A stretch of DNA of 64,000 nt from Paracoccus homiensis (GCF_900111675.1 NZ_FOHO01000014.1:22165-86164), one strand, 5' to 3'. Counted from the first letter of the stretch, positions 37,873 through 48,013 are shown. A program made the numbers and translations. The notes: generated by a model not told the origin, from the sequence alone.

Positions 37873-40800
37873 ATGGCCCGTTTCTTTATCGATCGTCCCG
37901 TCTTTGCCTGGGTGATCTCGATCATCATCATGGGGATCGGCCTGCTGTCGATCCTGACCCTGCCGGTGGCGCAGTATCCGCAGATCGCGCCGCCTTCGGT
38001 GTCGATCAACGCATCCTATCCGGGGGCCTCGGCGGAAACCGTGTCGAACACCGTCACGCAGGTCATCGAACAGCAGATGACCGGCCTGGACGGGATGCGG
38101 TACATGTCCTCCAGCTCGACCTCGGCGGGGACCTCCAGCACGACCCTGACCTTTGAGACCGGCACCGATGTCGATATCGCGCAGGTGCAGGTTCAGAACA
38201 AGCTGTCACAGGCGACATCGCTGCTGCCCGAGGCCGTGCAGCGTCAGGGCGTCACGGTCGAGAAATCCTCGGCCGGGTTCCTGATGGTGATCGGCCTGAT
38301 CGGTGACGAGAATTACGACCAGACCGACCTTGCCGATTACATGGTGTCGAACCTCGTCGACGATCTGAGCCGGGTCGAAGGCATCGGCAGCGTTCAGGTT
38401 TTTGGCGCGCAATATGCGATGCGCATCTGGCTGGATCCATCCAAGCTTGCGGCGTATGAATTGGCCCCGTCCGATATCGTGGCGGCGGTTTCGGCCCAGA
38501 ACACGCAGATTTCGGCAGGTGCGTTCGGCGGCAAGCCCGCACCCGAAGGCCAGCAGCTGAATGCGACGGTGACCGCGCAATCGCTGTTGTCGACGCCCGC
38601 GGATTTCCGCCAGATCGTGCTGCGCGCCGAAGAGGATGGCGGGCTGGTCCTGTTGCAGGATGTGGCGCGGGTCGAGATCGGCGCCGAAAGCTATGGCGCG
38701 GAATCCACGTATAACGGACGCCCGGCATCGGGTATGGCGCTAAGCCTTGCACCGGGCGCGAATGCGCTGGACACCGCCGAGGCCGTGAAGGAACGGATGG
38801 AGGAATTCGCAGAATTCTTCCCCGAGGGTGTCGAATACGTGATCCCCTATGACACCACCCCCTTCGTTGAGATCTCGATCGAAGAGGTGGTCCACACCCT
38901 GATCGAGGCCATCGTCCTGGTCTTTGTGGTGATGTATATCTTCCTGCAGAACTGGCGCGCGACTCTGATTCCGACGCTGGCGGTTCCGATCGTGCTGTTG
39001 GGCACGTTCGGGATCATGGCGGCCTTTGGATTCACCATCAACACGCTGACCATGCTGGCCATGGTTCTGGCCATCGGTCTGCTGGTCGATGACGCGATCG
39101 TGGTGGTCGAGAATGTCGAACGCATCATGGAGGAAGAGGGGCTTTCCCCGCGCGAGGCGACACGCAAATCCATGGGGCAGATCACCGGCGCATTGGTGGG
39201 CATCGCACTGGTCCTGTCGGCCGTGTTCGTGCCGATGGCCTTCTTTGCGGGCTCGACCGGGGTGATCTATCAGCAGTTCTCGATTACCATCGTCTCGGCC
39301 ATGGCGCTGTCGGTGCTGGTGGCCCTGACGCTGACGCCGGCACTCTGTGCGCAGTTGCTGAAGCAGACGCATGGCGAGAAGCGCGGCTTCTTCGGTCTGT
39401 TCAACCGCAATTTCGACCGTACCACGCGCGGCTATACCGGTGCGGTGAACTGGCTGGTGCGGCGTCCGCTGCGCACGCTGGCGGTCTATGTCGGTCTGGG
39501 GGCGGTGATGGTCCTGCTGTTTGCCCGCACGCCCGAGGGTTTCCTGCCCGACGAGGATCAGGGCATCATGTTCGTTCTGATCCAGGGCCCCACCGGCGCC
39601 ACGTTCGAGCGCACGAATGAGGTGATCGATCAGGTCGAGAATTACTTCCTTGAACAGGAAGGCGAACTGGTCGAATCCGTGTTTGGCGTGTCCGGGTTCA
39701 GCTTTTCGGGGCAGGGGCAGAATGTCGGTCTTGCCTTCGTGCGGTTGAAGGACTGGGACGAACGCACCGATCCGTCGCAGGGGGTGCAGGCCATGGCCGG
39801 TCGGGCCTTCGGGGCCTTCAGCCAGATCCGCGACGCGATGGTCTTTCCGGTCGTGCCGCCCTCGGTGATCGAGCTTGGCAACGTTTCGGGCTTTGACTTC
39901 TACCTGCAGGCACGCGGTGGGCAAAGCCATGAACAGCTGCTGGAAGCCCGCAACCAGATGCTGGGCATGGCGACGCAAAGCGATCTGATCGCGCAGGTCC
40001 GGCCATCCGGTCTGGAAGACGCGGCGCAGTTCAATCTGGATATCGACTGGCGCAAGGCCGGCGCGATGGGCGTCACGGCGACCGATGTGGCCAATCTGTT
40101 GCAGACCGCGTGGACCGGCGCCTATGTCAACGACTTCATCGACCGGGGACGGATCAAGAAGGTCTATGTGCAGGGCGAGGCGGATTCGCGCGCGACCCCC
40201 AGCGATCTGGAAAAATGGCGGGTGCGCAATTCGGCCGGCGGGCTGGTTCCGTTTTCCAACTTCGCGGAAGGCGATTGGACCTACGGGCCGCAGGGTCTGA
40301 ACCGCTATAACGGCGTGCCCTCGATGCAGATTCAGGGCAGCCCGGTGCCGGGTGTCAGCTCTGGCGCGGGCATGGCCGAGATCGAGCGTCTGGCCGAACA
40401 ATTGCCTCCGGGCTTCGACGTGGCCTGGACCGGGCTGTCGCTTGAGGAACGCGATTCCGGTTCGCAGACAACGATGCTGTATGCCCTGTCGCTGGCCGCA
40501 GTGTTCCTGTGCCTTGCGGCGCTATACGAAAGCTGGTCGATCCCCTTCGCGGTCATCCTGGTCATGCCGATCGGCGTGTTGGGCGCATTGCTGGGGGCCA
40601 CGCTGGGGCAGTTCGACAACGGCGTTTTCTTTCAGGTGGGTCTGCTGACCGTGATCGGCCTGACGGGCAAGAACGCGATCCTGATCGTGGAATTCGCGCG
40701 CGAACAATCCGAACAGGGCGTGCCGCTTTACAAGGCCGTGGTCGAGGCCGCGCGACAGCGTTTCCGCCCGATCATCATGACCTCGATCGCGTTTTCGCTG

Positions 40801-40995
40801 GGGGTGCTGCCGCTGGTCCTGTCCAGCGGGGCGGGTTCGAACGGGCGGAACGCCATCGGCGCGACGGTGCTGGGCGGGACGCTGGCCGCGACGGCCTTCG
40901 GCATCCTGTTCGCGCCGCTGTTCTATGTGATCCTGCGCCGCCTGCTGGGCCGCAAGGACCAGCTGGACGAGGCGCAACCGACCACAGCCGGTTGA
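37873..40995 (+). CDS. RND multidrug efflux permease (AcrB/MexB type)
   Basis: 1040 residues, a full-length HAE1-family proton-driven pump. MARFFIDRPVFAWVISIIIM is the N-terminal helix. DDAIVVVENVERIM is the conserved transmembrane-4 segment with two Asp for proton transfer. There are large periplasmic loops and the C-terminal AILIVEFAREQSEQG and RPIIMTSIAFSLGVLPLVLS. It probably exports several hydrophobic compounds with the adaptor upstream and a TolC elsewhere. No TetR-type repressor lies beside it. Confidence 0.95.
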   Translation: MARFFIDRPVFAWVISIIIMGIGLLSILTLPVAQYPQIAPPSVSINASYPGASAETVSNTVTQVIEQQMTGLDGMRYMSSSSTSAGTSSTTLTFETGTDVDIAQVQVQNKLSQATSLLPEAVQRQGVTVEKSSAGFLMVIGLIGDENYDQTDLADYMVSNLVDDLSRVEGIGSVQVFGAQYAMRIWLDPSKLAAYELAPSDIVAAVSAQNTQISAGAFGGKPAPEGQQLNATVTAQSLLSTPADFRQIVLRAEEDGGLVLLQDVARVEIGAESYGAESTYNGRPASGMALSLAPGANALDTAEAVKERMEEFAEFFPEGVEYVIPYDTTPFVEISIEEVVHTLIEAIVLVFVVMYIFLQNWRATLIPTLAVPIVLLGTFGIMAAFGFTINTLTMLAMVLAIGLLVDDAIVVVENVERIMEEEGLSPREATRKSMGQITGALVGIALVLSAVFVPMAFFAGSTGVIYQQFSITIVSAMALSVLVALTLTPALCAQLLKQTHGEKRGFFGLFNRNFDRTTRGYTGAVNWLVRRPLRTLAVYVGLGAVMVLLFARTPEGFLPDEDQGIMFVLIQGPTGATFERTNEVIDQVENYFLEQEGELVESVFGVSGFSFSGQGQNVGLAFVRLKDWDERTDPSQGVQAMAGRAFGAFSQIRDAMVFPVVPPSVIELGNVSGFDFYLQARGGQSHEQLLEARNQMLGMATQSDLIAQVRPSGLEDAAQFNLDIDWRKAGAMGVTATDVANLLQTAWTGAYVNDFIDRGRIKKVYVQGEADSRATPSDLEKWRVRNSAGGLVPFSNFAEGDWTYGPQGLNRYNGVPSMQIQGSPVPGVSSGAGMAEIERLAEQLPPGFDVAWTGLSLEERDSGSQTTMLYALSLAAVFLCLAALYESWSIPFAVILVMPIGVLGALLGATLGQFDNGVFFQVGLLTVIGLTGKNAILIVEFAREQSEQGVPLYKAVVEAARQRFRPIIMTSIAFSLGVLPLVLSSGAGSNGRNAIGATVLGGTLAATAFGILFAPLFYVILRRLLGRKDQLDEAQPTTAG

Positions 40996-41046
40996 CGACG
41001 ACATGATCTCGGCGCTTCATGCCCCGCCAAAGGGCAGGAGGCGCCG

Positions 41047-41934
41047 ATGATCGACAAGCTGGAAATGTTCCTGGCCGTCGCCAAGGAAGGGCATTTCGGA
41101 CGCGCGGCGCAATCGCTGGGAATTACCCAGCCCACGCTGTCGGCGGGCATCAAGAATTTGGAAGAACAACTGGGCGTGCTGCTGATCTTTCGCGGCTCGC
41201 GCTATGGCGGCCTGACACCCGAGGGGCAGTCGGCGCTGATCTGGGCGCGGCGGATCGTCGGAGATACGCGGCAATTGCGCGACGAGATGCGGACCCGCCG
41301 TCACGGCCTGTCGGGGCGGTTGCGGATCGCGGTCATTCCCACCGCGCTGACATGGGCGGCCAGGATCAGCGCACGTTTCGGACGTGCCCACCCCAATGTC
41401 GGCTTCACGATCCTGTCGCGCACCTCGGTCGAGATCCTGCAGATGATCGACGACCTGCAGATTGATGCCGGGATTTCCTATCTGGACAATGAACCCCTGG
41501 GCAAGGTTTCAACCGTGCCGCTTTATGATGAACGCTATATGCTGGTTTGCGAGGCGGGCAGCGATCTGGCCGCGCAGGGGCGGGCCAGCTGGGCTGATCT
41601 GGACGGCCAGCGGCTGTGCTTGCTGACATCCGACATGCAGAACCGGCGGATCATCAACCGCAATCTGGCCGAGGCCGGAGTAACGCCGCAGGCGACGGTC
41701 GAAAGCAGTTCGACCGTGGTTCTGGTCTCGCATGTGCTGGAAGGGGGCTGGGTGACGATCCTGCCCGAGGACATCGCGGGTTTTCTGGCGCAGGGCAAAC
41801 CCGTGTCGCTGATCCCGCTGGATCAGCCCGAAACCACCCATGCCGTCGGTCTGGTGGCCCCCTGGCGCGAGCCGCACACCCCGGTCCTGGAGGCATTGCT
41901 GACCGAGGCGCGGCGTATGGTGGTTGATAGATAA
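41047..41934 (+). CDS. LysR-family transcriptional regulator, probable fds regulator
   Basis: 295 residues. N-terminal winged helix-turn-helix (LEMFLAVAKEGHFGRAAQSL, ITQPTLSAGIKNLEE) and a LysR effector domain (SGRLRIAVIPTALTWAARIS). It lies immediately upstream of fdsG in the same direction, and regulators in this position (FdsR) control formate dehydrogenase in other bacteria. A T-N11-A dyad overlaps its stop codon. The ligand is unknown and might be formate-related. Confidence 0.88.
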   Translation: MIDKLEMFLAVAKEGHFGRAAQSLGITQPTLSAGIKNLEEQLGVLLIFRGSRYGGLTPEGQSALIWARRIVGDTRQLRDEMRTRRHGLSGRLRIAVIPTALTWAARISARFGRAHPNVGFTILSRTSVEILQMIDDLQIDAGISYLDNEPLGKVSTVPLYDERYMLVCEAGSDLAAQGRASWADLDGQRLCLLTSDMQNRRIINRNLAEAGVTPQATVESSSTVVLVSHVLEGGWVTILPEDIAGFLAQGKPVSLIPLDQPETTHAVGLVAPWREPHTPVLEALLTEARRMVVDR

Positions 41935-41942
41935 TCCCTATC
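41926..41942 (+). promoter_or_regulatory. LysR-type T-N11-A box upstream of fdsG
   Basis: GATAG-ATAATCC-CTATC has five-bp arms and contains T-N11-A (41928-41940). It can be extended outward by GTTGA and TCAAC. It sits across the LysR stop, 79 bp before the fdsG ATG, a usual site for LysR activation. Confidence 0.5.
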
Positions 41943-42020
41943 GTTCAACGGAACTGCATTATTGATTTCCGATCATCGAACGTGTCTGCTGGTTCCCTGA
42001 CGAATGTTGAAAGGCCAGCC

Positions 42021-42497
42021 ATGCATCCCAATGCGCCAGCGCCGACCACCGAGGATATTCGCGCCATCGCCGCGCCGCTTGCCTCGTTGGAAGGACCACT
42101 TCTGCCGATGTTACATGCCGTGCAAGAGGCGTATGGCCATGTCCCCGAGGCGGCCGTTCCGGTCCTGTCGGATATTCTGAACCTTGGCCGGGCCGAGGTG
42201 CATGGCGTCATCAGCTTTTACCACGATTTCCGTAAGGCCCCGGCTGGAAAGCATATTCTGAAGATCTGCCGGGCAGAGGCCTGTCAGGCGATGGGCGGCA
42301 ACCGGCTGGCGCAGGCGACGCTGGACAAGCTGGGCATCGACTGGCACGGCACCACGCCCAACGGCGCGGTTACGGTCGAGCCGGTCTATTGCCTTGGCAT
42401 GTGCGCCTGTGCGCCCGCCGCGATGCTGGATGACAAGGTCGTCGCGCGGCTGGATGATGCGCGGATGGACAGGCTGCTGAAAGAGGCGGGCGCATGA
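42021..42497 (+). CDS. fdsG: NAD-dependent formate dehydrogenase gamma subunit
   Basis: 158-residue NuoE-like thioredoxin-fold subunit with a [2Fe-2S] cluster: Cys83, Cys88, Cys124 and Cys128 in CRAEACQAMGG and CLGMCACAP. It passes electrons between FdsA and FdsB. ATG 42021 has GAAAGG 6 nt upstream; an upstream GTG frame extension is less likely. First of the operon; its stop overlaps the fdsB ATG by four bases. Confidence 0.95.
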   Translation: MHPNAPAPTTEDIRAIAAPLASLEGPLLPMLHAVQEAYGHVPEAAVPVLSDILNLGRAEVHGVISFYHDFRKAPAGKHILKICRAEACQAMGGNRLAQATLDKLGIDWHGTTPNGAVTVEPVYCLGMCACAPAAMLDDKVVARLDDARMDRLLKEAGA

Positions 42498-44011
42498 AGA
42501 TTTGGGTTCCCATGGACAGCGCCGCCAAGGCCGTCGGCGCCGATGAGGTCGCGCGCAGCATCGCCGAAACCGCCGCCTCACGCGGAATTGACGTCCAGAT
42601 CATCCGCAATGGCAGTCGCGGCATGATCTGGCTGGAACCGCTGGTCGAGGTCGAAACCGATCAGGGTCGCGTGGGTTTCGGGCCGGTTTCGGTCGAGGAT
42701 GTGCCCGCGCTGCTGGCGGGCACGCTGTCGGGGCTTGGCCCGGTCGAGCAGATCCCGTTCTTCGCCCGCCAGACCCGGCTGACCTTTGCCCGCTGCGGGG
42801 TGATCGACCCGTTGGATCTGGATGATTATCAGGCGCATGGCGGTCTCGCCGGTCTGCGCCGCGCCATCGCCATGCCGCGCGAGGATATTGTCACCGAAGT
42901 GACCGACAGCGGCCTTCGCGGTCGCGGCGGCGCGGGCTTTCCGACCGGCATCAAGTGGAAGACGGTGATGCAGGCCGAGGCCGACCAAAAATACATCGTC
43001 TGCAACGCCGATGAAGGCGACAGCGGCACCTTTGCCGACCGCATGATCATGGAGGGCGACCCCTTCACCCTGATCGAGGGCATGGCCATCGCCGGGATCG
43101 GCGTCGGCGCGACCAAGGGCTATGTCTATCTGCGCAGCGAATATCCCGATGCGATCAGGGTGATGAATGCCGCCGTCGCCATCACCCGCGACAGGGGAGT
43201 GCTGGGGCCACGGGTTCTGGGCTCGGACCATGCGTTCGACATGGAAATCCGCATGGGCGCGGGCGCCTATGTCTGCGGCGAAGAAACCAGCCTGCTGAAC
43301 AGCCTGGAAGGCAAGCGCGGCGTCGTGCGGGCCAAGCCGCCGCTGCCGGCGCTGGAAGGGTTTCTGGGCAAGCCCACGGTCGTCAACAATGTCATCTCGC
43401 TGGCGACGGTGCCGGTGATCTTTGAAAAGGGCGCAGCCCATTACGCCGATTTCGGGGTCAACCGTTCGCGCGGGACGGCGACCTTGCAGATCGCGGGCAA
43501 TGTCAAACAGGGCGGCCTGTTCGAATGCGCCTTTGGCATTACCCTGGGCGAGGTCGTGAACGACATCGCAGGCGGCACGGCCAGCGGGCGTCCGGTCAAG
43601 GCGGTGCAGGTCGGCGGACCCCTGGGCGCCTATATGCCGGTCCAGAAATTCGATACGCCGATGGGATACGAGGAATTCGACCAGAAGGGCGGGCTGATCG
43701 GCCATGCCGGGATGGTGGTCTTTGACGACAGCGCCGACATGCTGCAGATGGCGCGTTTCGCGATGGAGTTCTGCGCCGTCGAAAGCTGTGGCAAATGCAC
43801 CCCCTGCCGGATCGGCGCGGTGCGCGGCGTCGAGACCATCGACCGTATCGCCGCGGGCGATGCCGCCGCCACCGAATTGCTGACCGACCTGTGCGAGACG
43901 ATGAAGGACGGCTCGCTTTGCGCGCTTGGCGGGTTCACGCCTTTCCCGGTCATGTCCGCGTTGCAGGGCTTTCCAGACGACTTTGCGACCCAGAAGGAGG
44001 CCGCCGAATGA
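42494..44011 (+). CDS. fdsB: NAD-dependent formate dehydrogenase beta subunit
   Basis: 505 residues, NuoF-like NADH-oxidising module. N-terminal thioredoxin-like segment, GRGGAGFPTGIKWK (NAD/FMN site), YVCGEETSLLNSLEG and the [4Fe-4S] ligands in ESCGKCTPCRIG. It reduces NAD+ with electrons from formate. Overlaps fdsG and fdsA by four bases each. Confidence 0.96.
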   Translation: MKIWVPMDSAAKAVGADEVARSIAETAASRGIDVQIIRNGSRGMIWLEPLVEVETDQGRVGFGPVSVEDVPALLAGTLSGLGPVEQIPFFARQTRLTFARCGVIDPLDLDDYQAHGGLAGLRRAIAMPREDIVTEVTDSGLRGRGGAGFPTGIKWKTVMQAEADQKYIVCNADEGDSGTFADRMIMEGDPFTLIEGMAIAGIGVGATKGYVYLRSEYPDAIRVMNAAVAITRDRGVLGPRVLGSDHAFDMEIRMGAGAYVCGEETSLLNSLEGKRGVVRAKPPLPALEGFLGKPTVVNNVISLATVPVIFEKGAAHYADFGVNRSRGTATLQIAGNVKQGGLFECAFGITLGEVVNDIAGGTASGRPVKAVQVGGPLGAYMPVQKFDTPMGYEEFDQKGGLIGHAGMVVFDDSADMLQMARFAMEFCAVESCGKCTPCRIGAVRGVETIDRIAAGDAAATELLTDLCETMKDGSLCALGGFTPFPVMSALQGFPDDFATQKEAAE

Positions 44012-46941
44012 AAGATTTCATCATTCCGCAATTTCCGCCGGGCGATGATCGCGACATGGGCACGCCCGCAAAAACGGGCGCCCCGGTCACGCTGACCGTC
44101 GATGGGTTTCCGGTGACGGTCCCCGAGGGAACCTCGGTCATGCGGGCGGCGGCCGAGGCCGGGATTATGGTCCCGAAACTGTGCGCCAGCGACAATCTTG
44201 AGGCGTTCGGATCCTGCCGTCTGTGCGTGGTCGAAATCGAAGGCCGTCGCGGCACGCCCGCCAGCTGCACCACGCCGGTCGCAGAGGGCATGGTCGTCCA
44301 CACCCAGACCAGCAAGATCAAGCGCCTGCGCAAGGGCGTGATGGAGCTGTATATCAGCGATCACCCGCTGGACTGCCTGACCTGTGCGGCCAATGGCGAT
44401 TGCGAATTGCAGGATGCGGCGGGGCAGGTGGGGCTGCGCGATGTGCGCTATACCCCCGGCGACAATCATTTCGACCCGTCGGGCACCGGCGCGCGCAGCC
44501 AGTCCGAGGCGCGTTTGCGGATGCCCGTCGATCATGCCAATCCGCGCTATGTTCCCAAGGATGAAAGCAATCCCTATTTCACCTTCGATCCGTCGAAATG
44601 CATCGTCTGCTCGCGCTGCGTGCGGGCCTGCGAAGAGGTGCAGGGCACCTTCGCGCTGACCATCGAGGGGCGCGGTTTCGACAGCAAGGTCAGCGCGGGC
44701 ACAGCCGCCGATGACTTCCTGACCTCGGATTGTGTCAGCTGCGGGGCCTGCGTGCAGGCCTGCCCGACGGCGACCCTGCAGGAAAAATCGGTGATCGAAC
44801 TGGGCACGCCGGAACGATCCGTCATCACCACCTGCGCCTATTGCGGGGTCGGCTGTTCCTTCAAGGCCGAACTGAATGGCGATCAGCTGGTGCGCATGGT
44901 GCCTTACAAGCATGGCAAGGCGAACCGGGGCCACAGCTGCGTCAAGGGTCGCTTTGCCTATGGCTATGCCAATCACAAGGATCGCATCCTGAAGCCGATG
45001 ATCCGCGAAAACATCGCGGATCCCTGGCGCGAGGTCGAATGGGACGAGGCGCTGAAATTCGCCGCCGACCGGATGAAGGGCCTGCAGGACAAGCATGGCC
45101 GCCGCTCGATCGGGGTGATCACATCAAGCCGCTGCACCAATGAGGAAACCTATCTGGTGCAGAAACTGGCGCGCGGCGTCTTTCTGAACAACAACACAGA
45201 TACCTGCGCGCGGGTCTGCCATTCGCCCACCGGTTACGGGCTGGGCAAGACCTTTGGCACCTCGGCCGGGACGCAGGATTTCGACAGTGTCGAAAAGACC
45301 GACGTTGTTGTCATCATCGGCGCGAACCCGACCGACGGGCACCCGGTCTTTGCCAGCCGCCTGAAAAAACGCCTGCGTCAGGGTGCCAAGCTGATCGTCG
45401 TCGATCCGCGCCGCACCGATATCGTGCGCAGCGCTCATGTCGAGGCGGCCCATCACCTGCCGCTGCGTCCGGGCACCAATGTCGCCGTCGTCACCGCCAT
45501 GGCCCATGTCATCGTGACCGAGGGTCTGATGGACGAGGCCTATATCCGCGAACGCTGTGACTGGGACGAGTTTCAGCATTACGCCGAATTCGTCAGCCAG
45601 GACCGCCACAGCCCAGAGGCGGTCGAGGCGCTGACGCAGGTGCCCGCCAAGGACCTGCGCGAGGCCGCGCGGCTTTACGCGACCGGGGGCAATGGCGCGA
45701 TCTATTACGGGCTGGGCGTGACCGAACACAGCCAGGGCTCGACCACGGTGATGGGCATTGCGAACCTGGCCATGCTGACCGGCAATGTCGGGCGCGAGGG
45801 CGTGGGCGTGAACCCGCTGCGCGGCCAGAACAATGTGCAGGGGTCCTGCGACATGGGGTCGTTCCCGCATGAGCTGCCGGGCTATCGCCATGTGAAGCTG
45901 CCCGATGTGCGCGCGATCTTTGAAAAGGCCTGGGGCGTGGAAATCGACCCGGAACCGGGCCTGCGCATCCCCAACATGCTGGACGCCGCCGTCGAGGGCA
46001 CGTTCAAGGGCCTGTATTGCCAGGGCGAGGATATCCTGCAATCGGACCCCGACACCCATCATGTCGCCGCCGGTCTGAAGGCGATGGAATGCGTCATCGT
46101 CCATGACCTGTTCCTGAACGAGACCGCGAATTACGCCCATGTCTTTCTGCCCGGATCGTCCTTCCTGGAAAAGGAGGGCACATTCACCAATGCCGAACGC
46201 CGCATCAACCGCGTGCGCAAGGTGATGGCACCGCTGAACGGCTATGAGGATTGGGAGGTGACGCAGCTTCTGGCCAATGCGATGGGCGCAAGCTGGCACT
46301 ATACCCATGCCAGCCAGATCATGGATGAAATCGCCGCAACCACGCCCAGCTTTTCGGGCGTCAGCTTTGACATGCTTGAGGAAAAGGGCAGCGTGCAGTG
46401 GCCCTGCAACGAGGATGCGCCCGACGGCACGCCGACCATGCATGTCGATCACTTCGTGTCCGGCAAGGGGCATTTCATCGTCACCGAATATCTGGCGACC
46501 GATGAACGCACCGGCCCGCGTTTCCCGCTGTTGCTGACGACCGGGCGGATCCTGTCGCAGTATAATGTGGGCGCGCAGACCCGCCGCACCGAAAACGTGA
46601 TCTGGCACCCCGAGGACATTCTGGAAATCCACCCCCATGACGCCGAACAACGCGGCGTGAACGAGGGGGACTGGGTGCGCCTTGCCAGCCGATCGGGTGA
46701 AACGACGCTGCGCGCGACCCTGACCGACCGCGTGGCTCCGGGTGTGGTCTATACCACTTTCCACCACCCGGCGACGCAGGCTAACGTGGTCACCACGGAT
46801 TTCTCGGACTGGGCGACGAATTGCCCGGAATACAAGGTGACGGCAGTGCAGATCAGCCCCTCGAACGGGCCATCGGATTGGCAGGAAGACTATGCCCAGC
46901 AGGCGGAGATGGCGCGCCGGATCCTGCCTGCGGCGGAATAG
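44008..46941 (+). CDS. fdsA: NAD-dependent formate dehydrogenase alpha subunit (molybdenum catalytic)
   Basis: 977 residues. Oxidises formate to CO2 at a Mo-bis-MGD site. In order: ferredoxin-like [2Fe-2S] region (GSCRLCVVEIEG), NuoG-type HPLDCLTCAANGDCELQD, two [4Fe-4S] clusters (CIVCSRCVRACE and CVSCGACVQACP), the proximal cluster CAYCGVGC and the Mo active site CARVCHSP, where Cys404 (TGC) is the metal ligand and His405 the catalytic base. It is thus a Cys, not selenocysteine, enzyme. An upstream frame extension to 43795 overlaps fdsB and is ignored. Confidence 0.96.
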   Translation: MKDFIIPQFPPGDDRDMGTPAKTGAPVTLTVDGFPVTVPEGTSVMRAAAEAGIMVPKLCASDNLEAFGSCRLCVVEIEGRRGTPASCTTPVAEGMVVHTQTSKIKRLRKGVMELYISDHPLDCLTCAANGDCELQDAAGQVGLRDVRYTPGDNHFDPSGTGARSQSEARLRMPVDHANPRYVPKDESNPYFTFDPSKCIVCSRCVRACEEVQGTFALTIEGRGFDSKVSAGTAADDFLTSDCVSCGACVQACPTATLQEKSVIELGTPERSVITTCAYCGVGCSFKAELNGDQLVRMVPYKHGKANRGHSCVKGRFAYGYANHKDRILKPMIRENIADPWREVEWDEALKFAADRMKGLQDKHGRRSIGVITSSRCTNEETYLVQKLARGVFLNNNTDTCARVCHSPTGYGLGKTFGTSAGTQDFDSVEKTDVVVIIGANPTDGHPVFASRLKKRLRQGAKLIVVDPRRTDIVRSAHVEAAHHLPLRPGTNVAVVTAMAHVIVTEGLMDEAYIRERCDWDEFQHYAEFVSQDRHSPEAVEALTQVPAKDLREAARLYATGGNGAIYYGLGVTEHSQGSTTVMGIANLAMLTGNVGREGVGVNPLRGQNNVQGSCDMGSFPHELPGYRHVKLPDVRAIFEKAWGVEIDPEPGLRIPNMLDAAVEGTFKGLYCQGEDILQSDPDTHHVAAGLKAMECVIVHDLFLNETANYAHVFLPGSSFLEKEGTFTNAERRINRVRKVMAPLNGYEDWEVTQLLANAMGASWHYTHASQIMDEIAATTPSFSGVSFDMLEEKGSVQWPCNEDAPDGTPTMHVDHFVSGKGHFIVTEYLATDERTGPRFPLLLTTGRILSQYNVGAQTRRTENVIWHPEDILEIHPHDAEQRGVNEGDWVRLASRSGETTLRATLTDRVAPGVVYTTFHHPATQANVVTTDFSDWATNCPEYKVTAVQISPSNGPSDWQEDYAQQAEMARRILPAAE

Positions 46942-46942
46942 C

Positions 46943-47767
46943 ATGGACCTGCCCGATCCGCTGACCAAGGCGCAGGCGCTGCATGTGCGTGCGGGCAGCC
47001 GCACGCCCGTGCAGCGCATCATCCCCGAGGAAACGCCCGTCGCCATGGTCTATGACGGCACCACCCATGCCGTGATGATGGCGACCCCGGCCGATATTCG
47101 GGAATTCGCGCTGGGGTTCTCGTTGACCGAAGGGATCGTCGAACATCCCGGCCAGATCGCGTCCTGCGATGTGATCGCCCATGATCGCGGCGTCGAGGCG
47201 CGGATCTGGCTGGCCGAGGACCGGGCCGAGGCTTTGGCCGCCCGTCGCCGCACGCTTGCCGGGCCGGTGGGCTGTGGTCTGTGCGGCATCGACAGTCTGG
47301 ATCAGGCGGTGCGTCCGCTGCCCGACCTGTCGGGCGCGGGGCCGGTGCTGGACGCCGCGCAGATTGCCGCCGCCACCGACAGCCTGCGCGACTGGCAGCC
47401 CCTGCATGACCAAAGCCGTGCGGTTCACGCGGCGGGTTTCCTGATGCCCGGCCGGGGTGTTGTTCTGGCCCGCGAGGATGTGGGCCGTCACAACGCGCTG
47501 GACAAGCTGATAGGCGCCATGGCGCTGGCGGGGATCGATACGGGGCAGGGTGCCTTTGTGCTGACCAGTCGCGTTTCGGTCGAGATGGTCCAGAAATGCG
47601 CGCTGGCGGGCGGGGCGGTGCTGATCGCGGTTTCGGCCCCCACGGCCCATGCGCTGCGACTGGCCGAGGGCGCGGGCGTGACCCTTGCCGCCTTTGCGCG
47701 GGGCGAAGGGTTCGACCTGTTCACCCACCCATATCGACTGACAGATGAGGTTTCCGATGTCGCCTGA
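46943..47767 (+). CDS. fdhD: Formate dehydrogenase accessory sulfurtransferase FdhD (FdsC)
   Basis: 274 residues. Sulfurates the molybdenum cofactor before insertion in FdsA and is needed for activity. The conserved CxxC is in GPVGCGLCGID. FLMPGRGVVLAREDVGRHNA and AVSAPTAHALRLAE are family blocks. Starts 1 nt after fdsA and overlaps fdsD by a few codons. In fds operons it is called fdsC. Confidence 0.94.
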   Translation: MDLPDPLTKAQALHVRAGSRTPVQRIIPEETPVAMVYDGTTHAVMMATPADIREFALGFSLTEGIVEHPGQIASCDVIAHDRGVEARIWLAEDRAEALAARRRTLAGPVGCGLCGIDSLDQAVRPLPDLSGAGPVLDAAQIAAATDSLRDWQPLHDQSRAVHAAGFLMPGRGVVLAREDVGRHNALDKLIGAMALAGIDTGQGAFVLTSRVSVEMVQKCALAGGAVLIAVSAPTAHALRLAEGAGVTLAAFARGEGFDLFTHPYRLTDEVSDVA

Positions 47768-47957
47768 GAAGATGGTCATGATGGCGAACCAGATCGCCTC
47801 GTTCTTCAAGACCCAGCCGGGGAACGCCGACGAGCGTATCGCCGACCATCTGCGCGACTTCTGGGAGCCGCGGATGCGCAGCCAGTTGCAGGATTATGTC
47901 GCGGCGGGCGGCGCGGGGCTTGACCCGTCGGTTCAACAGGCCGCGCGACTTTTGTGA
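47757..47957 (+). CDS. fdsD: Formate dehydrogenase delta subunit
   Basis: 66 residues, small accessory subunit required for the FdsGBA complex. MSPEKMVMMANQIASFFKTQ is the typical start. ATG 47757 has GAGG 6 nt upstream, overlapping the fdhD 3' end; ATG 47745 would destroy the spacing. Last gene of the operon. Confidence 0.93.
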   Translation: MSPEKMVMMANQIASFFKTQPGNADERIADHLRDFWEPRMRSQLQDYVAAGGAGLDPSVQQAARLL

Positions 47958-48013
47958 AACCGGGCCGGGGTCGGGCGGGTTGAGGCGCGAAACCCAAAGC
48001 CGGACCCCGCCTG

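Noticed and set aside
43795..44007. Longer N-terminus for FdsA
   Set aside because: These codons lie inside the fdsB coding region; the ATG at 44008 overlaps the fdsB stop as in a coupled operon and starts the conserved protein.
45205..45219. Selenocysteine formate dehydrogenase
   Set aside because: The active-site codon is TGC (Cys404), not TGA, and the frame continues, so no SECIS element is expected.
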